A stretch of DNA of 64,000 nucleotides from assembly GCF_004307995.1 (NCBI RefSeq), contig NZ_SIRE01000008.1, forward strand, positions 186,001-250,000, in the 5' to 3' direction. A program made the translations under genes and the position numbers. Within the stretch, counting starts at the first letter, position 1; every line of letters begins with the position of its first letter. The DNA is from Paenibacillus thalictri. GTDB taxonomy: Bacteria > Bacillota > Bacilli > Paenibacillales > NBRC-103111. The notes beneath the pieces are model-generated. The model was not told where the DNA came from, made no database searches, and was given only the letters and a program-made list of their open reading frames with translations. Below, in pieces: positions 18,575 through 27,864 of the stretch.

Positions 18575-19135
18575 ATGAGAGAATTGAACATTCACAAGCT
18601 GAAAATCCGGACGACGGACGATCCGTTATTCGAGACGGTGGCCCGCATGGCCAAGCCGCCGCAAATGACGTCCGAGAAAAGCCTGTTCGCCCCGGCGTAC
18701 GGCAGCTTCAACATCGCCGACGGTACAGTGGTGGATCTGTCGTACCTGTATGAGCCGGGCTCCGACACTCCCTGGAGTAAGCCGCGGAACCGGTTCGACC
18801 GCCATCTGTTTACGGAGGAGCTCTGGATGGTAAGCGAAGGCGACTTCTACGTGCCGTTCGGTTTGTGCAAAAATCCCGACGACCCGGAGGACATTCCTCA
18901 ACCGGATGAAATCCACTGCTTCCTCATCCGGAAGGGCGATGTGTTCGTGCTGAAGCCGAATGTTTGGCATTGCGGCCCCTGGCCGAGAGAAAAAGGAATG
19001 GCTGTCAGCTTCTACATGGCGCTGAGCGGACATCGCCAGAGTGCTTCCGGCGGCAACGTCGATTATATCATGAAGGACTTTGCAGGAGACTGGGCGATTT
19101 TGCCGGATCTCGACGATTCCGGACGACCGCTGTAG
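18575..19135 (+). CDS. Cupin-fold protein, ureidoglycolate lyase (AllA)-like
   Basis: This 186-residue protein has the beta-rich layout of AllA-type cupins: RFDRHLFTEELWMVSEGD, a central VFVLKPNVWHCGPWP and SFYMALSGHR. HRHxxxxE-like residues (DRH, EE) and the WHCGPW histidine could bind a metal or acid group. The usual AllA length is about 160-170 residues. It is co-transcribed with FAH and SDR genes, 16 bases after the former. There is no other ureide or purine gene here, so ureidoglycolate is an unlikely substrate; a sugar acid or hydroxy acid is more likely. Confidence 0.7.
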   Translation: MRELNIHKLKIRTTDDPLFETVARMAKPPQMTSEKSLFAPAYGSFNIADGTVVDLSYLYEPGSDTPWSKPRNRFDRHLFTEELWMVSEGDFYVPFGLCKNPDDPEDIPQPDEIHCFLIRKGDVFVLKPNVWHCGPWPREKGMAVSFYMALSGHRQSASGGNVDYIMKDFAGDWAILPDLDDSGRPL

Positions 19136-19194
19136 GCAGACAACTCTGTTTGTAACGCAGACGGAAACCGTTAGATTTATCGGAGGTGAAACAT

Positions 19195-19950
19195 ATGGGG
19201 AAATTGGACTGCAAAATCGCCATCGTCACCGGCGGCGGTTCAGGCATTGGCCGCGCTTCCGCCGAGCTGCTGGCGAAGGAAGGCGCCAAGGTCGCTGTGG
19301 TGGATAAATATTTGCACAAGGCGCAGGAAACGGCGGCACTCATCGGCGATACGGACCGCGCGCTGGCCATTCAGGCCGATGTGGTTAACGAAACCGAGGT
19401 TTCCGAGATGGTGGCCCAAGTTGTACGCGAATGGGGGCAGGTCGACCTTCTGCACAATCACGCCGGTATCTTGCATCCTCACGACGCATCGATTCTGGAG
19501 ATCGACGAGAAGACCATTGACGAGACGCTGGGCATCAATGTGAAAGGCCAGATGCTCGTCGCCAAGCACACTGCCCGCGCCATGAGCAAAAGCGGCGGGG
19601 GCGCGATTGTCGGCACCGCTTCCGACTTATCGTTTATCGCCCTGGCGGGCGTCGCAGGCTACGTTACGAGCAAAGCGGCCATCGCCGGCTTGACGCGCGC
19701 CATGGCCGTCGACCTCGCGCCGCACAACATTCGCGTCAATGCGGTTTGCCCCGGCTTTATTTATACCGGGATGACGGCCGGCCTCGCCGGCAACGCCGAA
19801 GTGATGGAATCGATGCGCGAAAGCTATCTGATCAAAAGACTCGGTCAGCCGTCCGACGTGGCTTCGGCGGTGTTATACCTGCTGTTGCCGGACGCCGGTT
19901 TCGTGACAGGCTCGTTGCTTGTGGTAGACGGCGGCCATATCATCCAATAA
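19195..19950 (+). CDS. Short-chain dehydrogenase/reductase
   Basis: This 251-residue classical SDR starts at the ATG after CGGAGGTGA. It has the cofactor motif TGGGSGIG, NHAGI in place of the usual NNAG, an active-site Tyr156-x3-Lys160 (GYVTSK) and PGFIYTGM after the NIRVNAVC strand. An Asp after the second beta strand (VVDKY) favours NAD over NADP. In the operon it would oxidise or reduce a hydroxyl of the imported compound or its 2-keto-3-deoxy derivative, just before the FAH-type cleavage; that order is inference. Confidence 0.93.
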   Translation: MGKLDCKIAIVTGGGSGIGRASAELLAKEGAKVAVVDKYLHKAQETAALIGDTDRALAIQADVVNETEVSEMVAQVVREWGQVDLLHNHAGILHPHDASILEIDEKTIDETLGINVKGQMLVAKHTARAMSKSGGGAIVGTASDLSFIALAGVAGYVTSKAAIAGLTRAMAVDLAPHNIRVNAVCPGFIYTGMTAGLAGNAEVMESMRESYLIKRLGQPSDVASAVLYLLLPDAGFVTGSLLVVDGGHIIQ

Positions 19951-19980
19951 GGCAAATTTGACGGAAAATGGAGAGATTCG

Positions 19981-20982
19981 ATGATGAGAATTGGCTTGGA
20001 CGAATGGAGCGTTCACCATATGGATACCCCGGCATACGACAAGCTGGATTTGGTCGAACGCCACGGTTTGGAGGGTATTCAGTTTGCCGATGCGCTGTCG
20101 CTCAGCAAAACGCTTGACCATGGGGAGCTCCGCGAAATCGCGGCCGAGGCTAAGCGTCGCGGCCTGTATTTGGAAATGGGCATCCCCGGTTTAAATATAT
20201 TGCGGCCCTCACCGAAAGCGCTTCAAGCGGGGCAGGGCGATTTCATGAACGGGCAGCGCAAATTGCTGGAAGCCGCTGCCGCCACCGGCGCGAAGGTGAT
20301 TCGCACATTCGCCGGCGGCCCCGGTGACCGGCTGCGCAGAGGGACCGAATGGCAGGCGCAAATGCAAGGCTCAGTCATTTTGGCAAAACATTTGGCGCCG
20401 CTCGCGCGCGAACTCGGCGTCATCCTGGCATTCGAGACGCACGCCGACGTCACTTCGTTCGAGCTGCTGCGCATTCTGGAACAAATCGGCGAAGACGATG
20501 TTGCCAAGGTTTGTCTGGACACCGGCAACTTCCCGATCGTGCTCGAAGACCCGTTGGCCGCAACGCGCCGTTTGGCGCCGCACGTCATTGCGACTCATTT
20601 TAAAGATTGCATCACCGAATTATCCGAAAGCGGCATCACCGTCAACTGCCGGCCTGTCGGTACGGGCATCCTGCCGGCGGCTGAAATTCTCGCCGTTCTG
20701 AAGCCGCTGCATCCGGATCTGACTTTATCGATTGAAGACCATGAAGGCGTTTTTCATCTGGATATCTTCAAGGACGGCTGGCAGCGCAGTTACCCGGATG
20801 CGGCGCCTGACGAGATCGACTGGCTGGTGGCGCAGGCCGGCAAAAGCAAAGAACGTATCGCAAGCGGAGAAATTCCGCTGACGGAACAGTTGGAGCAAAT
20901 CCCATGGGCAGACCAAGCGGACGAGAGAATCTGCATTGGCACCGCCAATCTGAAACGAATTTTACAGGAGGCCACAATATGA
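19981..20982 (+). CDS. Sugar phosphate isomerase/epimerase family TIM-barrel protein
   Basis: This 333-residue protein matches the xylose-isomerase-like/AP endonuclease 2 barrel: GLEGIQFADAL, LEMGIPG, KVIRTFAGGPG, VILAFETHAD (metal Glu), KVCLDTGN (Asp), VIATHFKD (His) and LTLSIEDHEG (Glu). These are the four usual metal ligands. The enzymes isomerise or epimerise sugars, inosose or hydroxypyruvate derivatives. The stop overlaps the next start as ATGA, so it is coupled to the Gfo/Idh gene. Its use together with an Idh-type dehydrogenase recalls keto-sugar processing. Confidence 0.88.
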   Translation: MMRIGLDEWSVHHMDTPAYDKLDLVERHGLEGIQFADALSLSKTLDHGELREIAAEAKRRGLYLEMGIPGLNILRPSPKALQAGQGDFMNGQRKLLEAAAATGAKVIRTFAGGPGDRLRRGTEWQAQMQGSVILAKHLAPLARELGVILAFETHADVTSFELLRILEQIGEDDVAKVCLDTGNFPIVLEDPLAATRRLAPHVIATHFKDCITELSESGITVNCRPVGTGILPAAEILAVLKPLHPDLTLSIEDHEGVFHLDIFKDGWQRSYPDAAPDEIDWLVAQAGKSKERIASGEIPLTEQLEQIPWADQADERICIGTANLKRILQEATI

Positions 20983-22001
20983 AGAAGCCATTAGGAGTCG
21001 GATTGATCGGCTGCGGCGGCATTTCACGCGGACACATCAACGATTATTATAAGCAAAACCATGAAGCCGCCCGCCTGGTAGCGGCCGCCGAGATCAGTCC
21101 GGAGCTGCGCCAGCGTTATAGTAACGATTTTAACATCGGCACCATGTACGACAGTGTAGAGAAGCTGCTTGCCGATCCGGCCGTAGACGTTGTCGACATC
21201 TGCACCCCGCCGAGCACGCACGCCGATCTGATCGAGCAGTCCGCCCGCGCCGGCAAACATGTGCTATGCGAGAAGCCGCTTGATTCCGATCTGCAAAAAG
21301 CCCGCAGGGCCGTCGAGACCGCGGAAGAGTGCGGGGTGGTGCTGGGGATCATGCAGAACTACCGCTTTCGGCCCGAGTATGTGGAGGCGCATAACTATCT
21401 GATCAACAACAAGCTGGGGCGACCGTTCTTCGGCACCATGGAAGGCTTCTTTAACTGGAACGGCGGCGCATATCGCACGCAAAGCCAGCGGATGCTGATT
21501 ATCGAGCAGGCGTATCATTACATCGATCTGCTGCGCTTCCTGTTTAATGACGACGTAGTGAAAGTATACGCCGCCGCCGGCCGCTCGGAGGCAGCACAGA
21601 CCTCCGGCGAAACCTGGGGTTCCCTGACGCTTCATTTCTCGCGGGGGGCGGTCGGGACGATCGTCGCTTCCGGCGAATGCCACGGGTTTCAGGCCAACTG
21701 GGGCGCCACCGCCGTCATCCAATGCACCTCGGGCACGATGGAGATCAACCGCAAGCAGCTGTACAGCCTGAACGTTTACGTCGTCGGCGGCGGAGGCCAT
21801 TATCCGCTCCAGACATTCCCGAAAGAATTGTACTCGGCGAACACAAACGCGCCATTCACCCGCCCACTCGATGCCTTCTTCCAAGCGGTTGCGGGCGGGC
21901 GCAAACCTCCGGTTACCGGCCGGGAAAATCTGAACACGCTTGAAACCGCTTTGGCCTGTTACGATTCTATCGAATCCGGCCAAGCTGTGGACATCACCTA
22001 A
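20979..22001 (+). CDS. Gfo/Idh/MocA family oxidoreductase
   Basis: This 340-residue protein begins with the Rossmann motif VGLIGCGGISRGHINDYY, has VDICTPPSTHADL and the family signature EKPLDSD (Lys-Pro). The catalytic-helix histidines appear in LIIEQAYHYIDLLRF. AGGAG lies eight bases before the ATG, which is inside the upstream gene's stop. Members oxidise or reduce sugars and cyclitols with NAD(P). The gene is the last enzyme before the importer genes, and a GC-rich hairpin (22024-22061) lies between. Confidence 0.92.
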   Translation: MKKPLGVGLIGCGGISRGHINDYYKQNHEAARLVAAAEISPELRQRYSNDFNIGTMYDSVEKLLADPAVDVVDICTPPSTHADLIEQSARAGKHVLCEKPLDSDLQKARRAVETAEECGVVLGIMQNYRFRPEYVEAHNYLINNKLGRPFFGTMEGFFNWNGGAYRTQSQRMLIIEQAYHYIDLLRFLFNDDVVKVYAAAGRSEAAQTSGETWGSLTLHFSRGAVGTIVASGECHGFQANWGATAVIQCTSGTMEINRKQLYSLNVYVVGGGGHYPLQTFPKELYSANTNAPFTRPLDAFFQAVAGGRKPPVTGRENLNTLETALACYDSIESGQAVDIT

Positions 22002-22023
22002 ATAACATTCTCATAGCGGTTAA

Positions 22024-22061
22024 CGGCGCAAGCTGTATTCGACTTCAAAGGGGTTGCGCCG
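22024..22061 (+). other. GC-rich hairpin between the enzyme and importer genes
   Basis: CGGCGCAA (22024-22031) can pair with TTGCGCCG (22054-22061). No T-run follows, so it is more likely an mRNA stability or partial-termination element than a full terminator. Confidence 0.4.
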
Positions 22062-22100
22062 CAATCCGCTCTATTGACCGGGAAAGGAGGAATAACGTAA

Positions 22101-23027
22101 ATGGCAGCTATCTTTGCGGAAAACGATAAACCGCTGGCGGTGCGTAACAAGATGAGAAAAAGAAAAATCAAAGAAGAAACCGTCTTCGGTTATCTCTTTC
22201 TTCTCCCTACCCTCGGTGCTTTTATCTTGTTTTCTTTGATTCCAACCGTTGCCGTGTTCGCGCTCAGCTTCTTCAGTTGGGACTTGATCCGCGCCCCGAT
22301 TTTTCTGGGGTTTCAGAATTACACGCAAATTTTCACCAGCCATGACTTCTGGCACGGCTTATGGGTGACGATCCAGTACGTATTTTACAGTCAGACGCCT
22401 AAGCTCATCATCGCGCTTCTGCTGGCGATTTGTTTGAACCGTTCGCTTCCCGGCATCAAGGCGTTCCGGATTCCGATCATTCTCCCCTGGATTGCGATGC
22501 CAATCGCCGTTGCAACGGTGTGGCGATGGATTATGGATCCGATGACTGGTCTGCTCAACTATTATCTGAAGCTGATTGGCCTGCCGGGGATCACGTTTTT
22601 CACGCCGGGCAATACGCTTCAATCGATCGCGCTGATCGATGTGTGGCAGCATTTTGGTTTTGCGACGATTCTGTTTCTGGTCGGCCTGCAAAGCATCCCG
22701 TCCATGTATTACGAAGCAGCCGAATTGGACGGCGCAGTAAGGTGGAAGGCGTTCCGGCACATTACGCTGCCGCTGCTTAAACCGACGATCCTGTTCCTGC
22801 TGATTACGTCGATTATCGGTTCCTTCCAGGTTTTCGACATCGTTTATGCCACTACGCACGGGGGACCCGGAGACGTTTCGCGTGTATATTATTACCTGAT
22901 TTACGAGAAGGCGTTCAACTCCCTGCAGATGGGCTATGCGTCCGGATTGTGTGTCATCCTGTTTATTCTGCTGATGCTGCTCACGATAGTCCAGCTCCGT
23001 TTATTCCGAGAGAAAGACACCTATTAG
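22101..23027 (+). CDS. ABC sugar-type permease, MalF/UgpA-like
   Basis: This 308-residue protein has six predicted membrane segments and the coupling-loop EAA motif as YEAAELDGAVRWKAFRHITLPLLKP. AAAGGAGG lies ten bases upstream of the ATG. It forms the membrane channel with the next gene product. No ATPase gene is nearby; importers of this class commonly share one MsmX-type ATPase encoded elsewhere. The substrate would be supplied by the lipoprotein at 24,107 and perhaps the paralogue at 13,278. Confidence 0.93.
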   Translation: MAAIFAENDKPLAVRNKMRKRKIKEETVFGYLFLLPTLGAFILFSLIPTVAVFALSFFSWDLIRAPIFLGFQNYTQIFTSHDFWHGLWVTIQYVFYSQTPKLIIALLLAICLNRSLPGIKAFRIPIILPWIAMPIAVATVWRWIMDPMTGLLNYYLKLIGLPGITFFTPGNTLQSIALIDVWQHFGFATILFLVGLQSIPSMYYEAAELDGAVRWKAFRHITLPLLKPTILFLLITSIIGSFQVFDIVYATTHGGPGDVSRVYYYLIYEKAFNSLQMGYASGLCVILFILLMLLTIVQLRLFREKDTY

Positions 23028-23040
23028 GAGACGAGACGAC

Positions 23041-23859
23041 ATGAAAAAAATTACTTCGGCATTGACGTATCTGGTCCTTATGTTCATGACGGTCATCGTC
23101 GCAGTCCCTTTCCTCTGGATGATCGGTACGTCGTTTAAGCCACAGAAGCAGACCTTCAACTATCCGCCGGAATGGATACCCAAGCCGTTTACGCTGGACA
23201 ATTTCAGCCGTGTGTGGCAGGAGATGCCGTTTGGTCATTTTATTTGGAACACAGTGTTCGTCACGCTGGTGATTCTGGTCGGGCAGTTGCTCTTTTCGTC
23301 GATGGCGGCGTACAGCTTTTCGCGTTTGAACTATCCGGGACGCGAAACCATTTTCCTGATCTTTATCGGGAGTTTGATGATTCCCGAAATCGTCACGATG
23401 ATTCCTCAATATCTCATCATGAAGCAGCTGTCCTGGCTCGATACGTATAAGGCGATCATCGTACCTCAGATGTTCGGCAACGCTTTCGGCGTGTTTATGC
23501 TCCGTCAATATTTGCTGGGAATCCCCAAAGAGCTGGATGACGCGGCTAAAATCGACGGTTCGGGTATTGTCCGCACTTTTACGACGATGATTCTCCCGCT
23601 GTCGAAGCCGATTTTGAGCACACTTGCCGTCTTCGTGCTGGTAAAGTCGTGGAACAATTTCCTGTGGCCGCTCGTCGTCACCACCTCCCCCAAAAAATAC
23701 GTGCTCACCATCGGCCTGGCGAACCTGAACGGGCAATATACCGCCGACTGGTCGGCCATAATGGCGGCATCTTTCATGGCGCTGCTGCCGATCATCGTAT
23801 TGTTCGTTTTTTTTCAAAGGTATTTTATTCAGTCCATTCAAATGAGCGGAATGAAATGA
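23041..23859 (+). CDS. ABC sugar-type permease, MalG/UgpE-like
   Basis: This 272-residue protein has six membrane segments and the EAA-type loop as KELDDAAKIDGSGIVRTFTTMILPLSKP. The start is 13 bases after the MalF-like gene, and the pair is surely co-translated. It is the second half of the channel for the operon's binding protein. Confidence 0.93.
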   Translation: MKKITSALTYLVLMFMTVIVAVPFLWMIGTSFKPQKQTFNYPPEWIPKPFTLDNFSRVWQEMPFGHFIWNTVFVTLVILVGQLLFSSMAAYSFSRLNYPGRETIFLIFIGSLMIPEIVTMIPQYLIMKQLSWLDTYKAIIVPQMFGNAFGVFMLRQYLLGIPKELDDAAKIDGSGIVRTFTTMILPLSKPILSTLAVFVLVKSWNNFLWPLVVTTSPKKYVLTIGLANLNGQYTADWSAIMAASFMALLPIIVLFVFFQRYFIQSIQMSGMK

Positions 23860-24106
23860 CAAGAGATACTGTGACTGGAAGTGGTTCACAAGTGATCGGG
23901 GCGGAAAGGGCGGCTAACGCTTTTTGCCCGGCCCTGGCATAATCGCTTGGAAACGCTTTAGAGGGGGAACGGCAGGCGGGCGCCCGTGAGGACGTGTCAT
24001 GATGTGATTGTAATTGCGGGATCGGCTTAAAGACGATCCGCCCGCCGTCAAGCAGTTCAGCAAAAGAAGCTTGTATTAAAGCTAGTTAAATTGGGGAGGG
24101 AAATTT
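23860..24106 (+). other. Non-coding spacer before the second binding protein
   Basis: No gene is seen in these 247 bases. TGGAAACGCTTTAG (23948-23961) is a weak cre-like site with two mismatches. GC-rich arms around 23974-23983 and 24038-24047 (GGCGGGCG with CGCCCGCC) can pair over a long loop. The spacer could carry a separate promoter or a processing site that raises binding-protein expression over the permeases. Confidence 0.35.
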
Positions 24107-25483
24107 GTGAAAAAAATCAATTTCATTCTGGCAAGTCTTTTGATTATTGCCGTATTTTTAGCGGGCTGCAGCAGTTCGACGAAACCGAACGCGGGATCCG
24201 GTGCCGCTTCTGACACATCGACGGCCCCGACAGCTTCCAAATCGCCGGCACCTCAAAAAGAGGTTACCTTGCGTTATGCCGTCTGGGGGGCGCAGCCGAC
24301 TTATCAAAAAGTCGTCGATGCCTTCATGAAAGAGAATCCCAACATCAAAGTGGAACTTCAGGTAACGCCGTGGGCGAATTTCTGGGATAAATTATTTACC
24401 GAGCTTGCCGGTGGAACGGGGCCCGACGTCTTCTGGGGTCATCCGACACGCCTTCCCAGCTTGATGGAAAAAGACGTGCTTATGGATATTACGGACAAAA
24501 TCAAAAAAGATAACATCGATATGAGCAAGTACAGCGACGCGATCACCAAGATGTACATGAAGGATGGGAAAAATTATGCCATTCCCCAGCAATGGTCGAC
24601 CATCGGCATCATTTATAACGAAGATTTGCTGAAAAAAGCCGGATTTAGCGAATACCCGAAAGATCTGGCCTGGAATCCGAAGGACGGCGGAACGTTCGTC
24701 CAATTCCTGCAGAAGCTGACGCTGGACAAAAACGGCAAGCATCCGAACGAAGCGGGCTTCGATCCCAAAAACATCGTGCAGTACGGATACAACTATATCG
24801 ACAAAGATCAAATCGATCCAGGCCAGTTTATCGGATACGCGGCAGCAAACGGCGGCGCCGTGTTGGATGCCGACGGCAAGCTCGCTTACAATGATAAGCT
24901 GCTGGAGACCTACCAATTTCTCTATGATCTTACGTATAAATACTACGTTGCGCCTTCTTATACGACAATCCATACAGGCGGTTCGGAAGCCAAATTCGTG
25001 GGGCAACAAATTGCCGTTTGGAATGACGGGAACTGGATGATGACACCGCTTAAACAAAAGGCGGGTTTTAATTGGAAAATTACGTCCATTCCTGCCGGTC
25101 CTCAAGGAAAAGTGGCTACCATGCTTGGTTTGAGCGACGTGATCAATGCCAAAACCAAATATCCCGAAGAGGCTTGGAAATTGATCAAATTTATTACAAG
25201 CAAAACGGGGCAGGACATTATCGGAGGAACAGGGGCATACTTCCCCGGCAATAGCGATTCCTACAATGCTTTCCTGGATTTCTACAAAAGCCAGGGGATC
25301 GACGCAACTCCTTTTGCCGAGAATGCAAAGCTTCCCAGCGTTAATGCCCCGGTGACCAAAAATTACAACGATTGGCTGCAAATCTGGACGAAATACACAA
25401 GCCTCATGTTGTCCGGTGAAATGGATCCAAAAACGACGCTGGATAAAATCAAGGCGGAAGGCGACCCGGTCGCCATAAAGTAA
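24107..25483 (+). CDS. Extracellular solute-binding lipoprotein, family 1 (second paralogue)
   Basis: This 458-residue precursor starts at a GTG after GGGGAGGG and has lipobox LAGC with Cys21, then a Ser/Thr/Ala-rich linker. The mature domain is a family 1 carbohydrate-binding protein closely related to the one at 13,278-14,648. It follows its two permeases, whereas binding-protein genes usually precede them. Shared segments include NAKTKYPEEAWKLIKF against SGTKHPEEAWQLVKF. It is presumably the main receptor of this importer. Confidence 0.93.
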   Translation: MKKINFILASLLIIAVFLAGCSSSTKPNAGSGAASDTSTAPTASKSPAPQKEVTLRYAVWGAQPTYQKVVDAFMKENPNIKVELQVTPWANFWDKLFTELAGGTGPDVFWGHPTRLPSLMEKDVLMDITDKIKKDNIDMSKYSDAITKMYMKDGKNYAIPQQWSTIGIIYNEDLLKKAGFSEYPKDLAWNPKDGGTFVQFLQKLTLDKNGKHPNEAGFDPKNIVQYGYNYIDKDQIDPGQFIGYAAANGGAVLDADGKLAYNDKLLETYQFLYDLTYKYYVAPSYTTIHTGGSEAKFVGQQIAVWNDGNWMMTPLKQKAGFNWKITSIPAGPQGKVATMLGLSDVINAKTKYPEEAWKLIKFITSKTGQDIIGGTGAYFPGNSDSYNAFLDFYKSQGIDATPFAENAKLPSVNAPVTKNYNDWLQIWTKYTSLMLSGEMDPKTTLDKIKAEGDPVAIK

Positions 25484-25589
25484 AGAGCACCGAGTCGTCC
25501 TATTAGCTCTTCCGCTGCTCTTCGATCCGCCAACTTCTAACTGCTTGGTGGAGATAGCTGTACGGTCAAGCCGTCGGGAGCGCAGCTGC

Positions 25590-25618
25590 GACGGGTTAAG
25601 GGAAACCTTACCCCGTCT
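25590..25618 (+). terminator. Possible terminator of the catabolic operon
   Basis: GACGGGTTAAGG pairs with CCTTACCCCGTC around a GAAA loop with one mismatch. The following bases (TCATTATCCTTTCT) are only moderately T-rich, so the call is tentative. Confidence 0.45.
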
Positions 25619-25766
25619 CATTATCCTTTCTGTATTATGATCACTACATTTCGAATGCTAACACGATATAAAAATATAATCACTCTTGATTTTTAGAAAA
25701 AATTGATAACTATTTGAGTACCCATGAGGAGAAGCTGCCATCAGGGAACAAAAGCCTTGTTAGCTG

Positions 25767-26147
25767 ATGCGAATTTTTTTGCAAAGCAAGCTGCTCCCTT
25801 TATTTGCTAAAATGGTTAAAGTGGTTGCGCAAATTAACGTATTCGGAAGCCTTATTATAAGTAAAGCGGCGACCCAGACCGGTCTTATGAGCAAAATGAT
25901 GATGATTGTCACCGCGATCTCCGTAATTGGCACCTATCTGCCGAACTTTCAAATGTCATATACGTTCAGGCTCTGGAAATATCCGTTCATTGCCGCGGCG
26001 GCTGTGCTGGGCTTGTATGAGATTGTGCTGATGATCTTTGTCCTGCTATCGCATTTATGCACCAAACAATCATTTGGCATTCCTTATTTGGGAACGATTA
26101 CGCCATTTCGGATTCGGAATTTTCAGAACAGGAAATCGGGATATTAA
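25767..26147 (+). pseudogene. GerA-family spore germination protein, C-terminal fragment
   Basis: The 126 residues match only the C-terminal fifth of GerA-type germinant-receptor A subunits of about 480-500 residues: GSLIISKAATQTGLMS, a membrane helix, MSYTFRLWKYPF, and the ending LLSHLCTKQSFGIPYLGTITPFR. The N-terminal cytoplasmic domain and the first membrane segments are absent, and no upstream continuation is seen in any frame. It lies in a decayed stretch next to a broken insertion sequence. The presence of the fragment supports a spore-forming host. Confidence 0.75.
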
Positions 26148-26398
26148 TTAGCGGATACTTCCTTACATTCCTTGATGCAATATTGGTCGTTTGCCAGCGT
26201 GTTTCTGTTGTCGGGCTGTCGACACTGATGAGAGCAGCAGTACTATGTCAAGACCTTAATTGGAAAAAATCTTGAGGAACCGTAACTTTTTGGAGAGGTG
26301 AACCTAAAAAGGGCGAATTGAACTAGAGCCACCCTATCCTCGTTTTCAGATATTTCCTTATTACCAAGAAAATAGGTTGTTTTTCGGATGTGCTATGT

Positions 26399-27388
26399 CA
26401 AGCCTTTTGTCGGATCACCTCCCGAGGTTCGTAGAGTCGGTTGGATCGCAGCAGATAATCGACCAACCGCACCAATTTACGAGCTGTAAGCGCAAAGGCG
26501 CGTTTTTCGGTGTATTTGGCCGGCTCCGCTTTTTTGGACTGTAATACTGAGCAAAGACAGTGTCGTGCACCTGGACACTCTTCGCGGCTTCTGTAAAGTA
26601 GTACTTCAGATAACGGTTGACGGATTAAAAAAGCAGAGATTCAACACCTTTAAAGTCGCCAGACTGGTTTTCCGTCCAGGCTAGGCCTGCATATTTGGCC
26701 AGAGACATCTGGTTTGGAAACCGCTGAATATCACCAATTTCTGAAATCAAGCCAGCTGCAAAGATCGTAGCGATTCCCGGTACAGACGTAAGCGTCTGCG
26801 GAATGGTAGCCAGGTGTTCTTCAATAGCCTTCTTTAGCGAGTTGGCTTGCTCTTGAAGAGAACGAATGATTCGAATATTGGAAGCCATCGCCAGGTTCAC
26901 GGCATCAGCCATCGCTTTGGGCAAGCGGTAGGAAGAACGGGCAGCCTTTTGCAAGGCTTGCGCGACTTCCTGTGGATGATCAAAGCGGTTTTTACCCGAC
27001 TCGACGACGAAAGCGATGAGGTCCTCGATGGACATGTTCACGATGTCTTCGACACTGGCGAACTCCTGAATCACCGCCAGACTGGTTGCCGATGTTTTCT
27101 TGCCGAATGGGCCGCTGGAATAACTGCTGAACTTTAAAAATAAGTTGGTCAGCAGGACATTCGTCTCCCGTGTCAAAGTCTGTACAATGTGGTAACGAGT
27201 CCTTGTGAGGCGCTGCAATGCAGCGAGGGTCTCGCTCCACGTAAAGGCACGGGGTAGATACCGGATCGGAGCTTCGCGGTGATGAACCAGGCGTCTACTC
27301 TGTCGTTTTTTGGGGCGTCAAGGAAAAAGGCAACAGATCACGTTGTTCTTACTGCTTACATCGATCCAACAAATAAGATGTAAGTCAT
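26399..27388 (-). mobile_element. IS110-family insertion sequence remnant (broken transposase)
   Basis: Reading on the reverse strand, AAAGGAGGTGAT and an ATG at 27388 begin MTYILFVG, then after a frameshift IDVSSKNN, the first acidic motif of the DEDD transposase. A block of perhaps 80-90 codons is missing before DAPKNDRVDAWFITAKLR, and a further frameshift leads into TWSETLAALQRLTRTRYH. The longest intact part (27218-26625) has the transposase_20 domain LTSVPGIATIFAAGLISEIG and SLAKYAGLAW. More frameshifts lead to VNRYLKYYFTEAA and RKLVRLVDYLLRSNRLYEP, with the final stop at 26399. The element cannot be active. Ends could not be defined. Confidence 0.85.
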
Positions 27389-27864
27389 AGAAATCACCTC
27401 CTTTCCAATGGGATTGGGCGCAACGGTCCTGGGATGTCCTTGGGAATCTCTCCGCTAACAGCCTTGCGAGCTATAGGTATACACCGCGGGCCATCGGTGC
27501 ACGTAGCTTCCTCTGCAATGCGGAAGGGATGGCGACGCGCGGGATACAGTCAGCGTGTAGGAAAACACGGAAGAGGCCAAGGGAACAATCTCAAATGGAA
27601 GAACCCGTAAACGGGTCAACAGGAGGAAAAGGAACAACCCCGTCGGTATGCACCTATTAGCAATTGTCCCAAAGACATCACAAGATCGTAAATACCTTTT
27701 TTCGTTCCGGGGGGACGGCTCCCGCGCCTTCGCTTGGGTTACGTCCTCAACCGGATAAATACATCAAAAATTCACTTTTCAAAGATCAAAAAATTAAGAA
27801 GAGCAATTTCCAATTCATAAGAGAATCGGTAACTGCTCTTAGCATATAAGGAGGAAGGAAAGTG
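27389..27864. other. Non-coding stretch upstream of the IS110 remnant
   Basis: I see no convincing gene in these 476 bases. Part is probably the outer end of the IS110-type element, whose transposase reads away from here. Open frames in it have no ribosome site and no familiar motif. Confidence 0.4.

Noticed and set aside
16095..18595. Two long reverse-strand frames across the cyclase, ABM and FAH genes
   Set aside because: Both are antisense to well-supported family genes with good ribosome sites, and show no motifs of their own.
24392..25621. 409-codon frame on the reverse strand
   Set aside because: It lies antisense to the clear binding-lipoprotein gene and has Cys, His and Arg-rich composition typical of a shadow frame.
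26057..26275. 72-codon frame overlapping the GerA fragment
   Set aside because: It is in another frame, shows no match to germination proteins and has no ribosome site.
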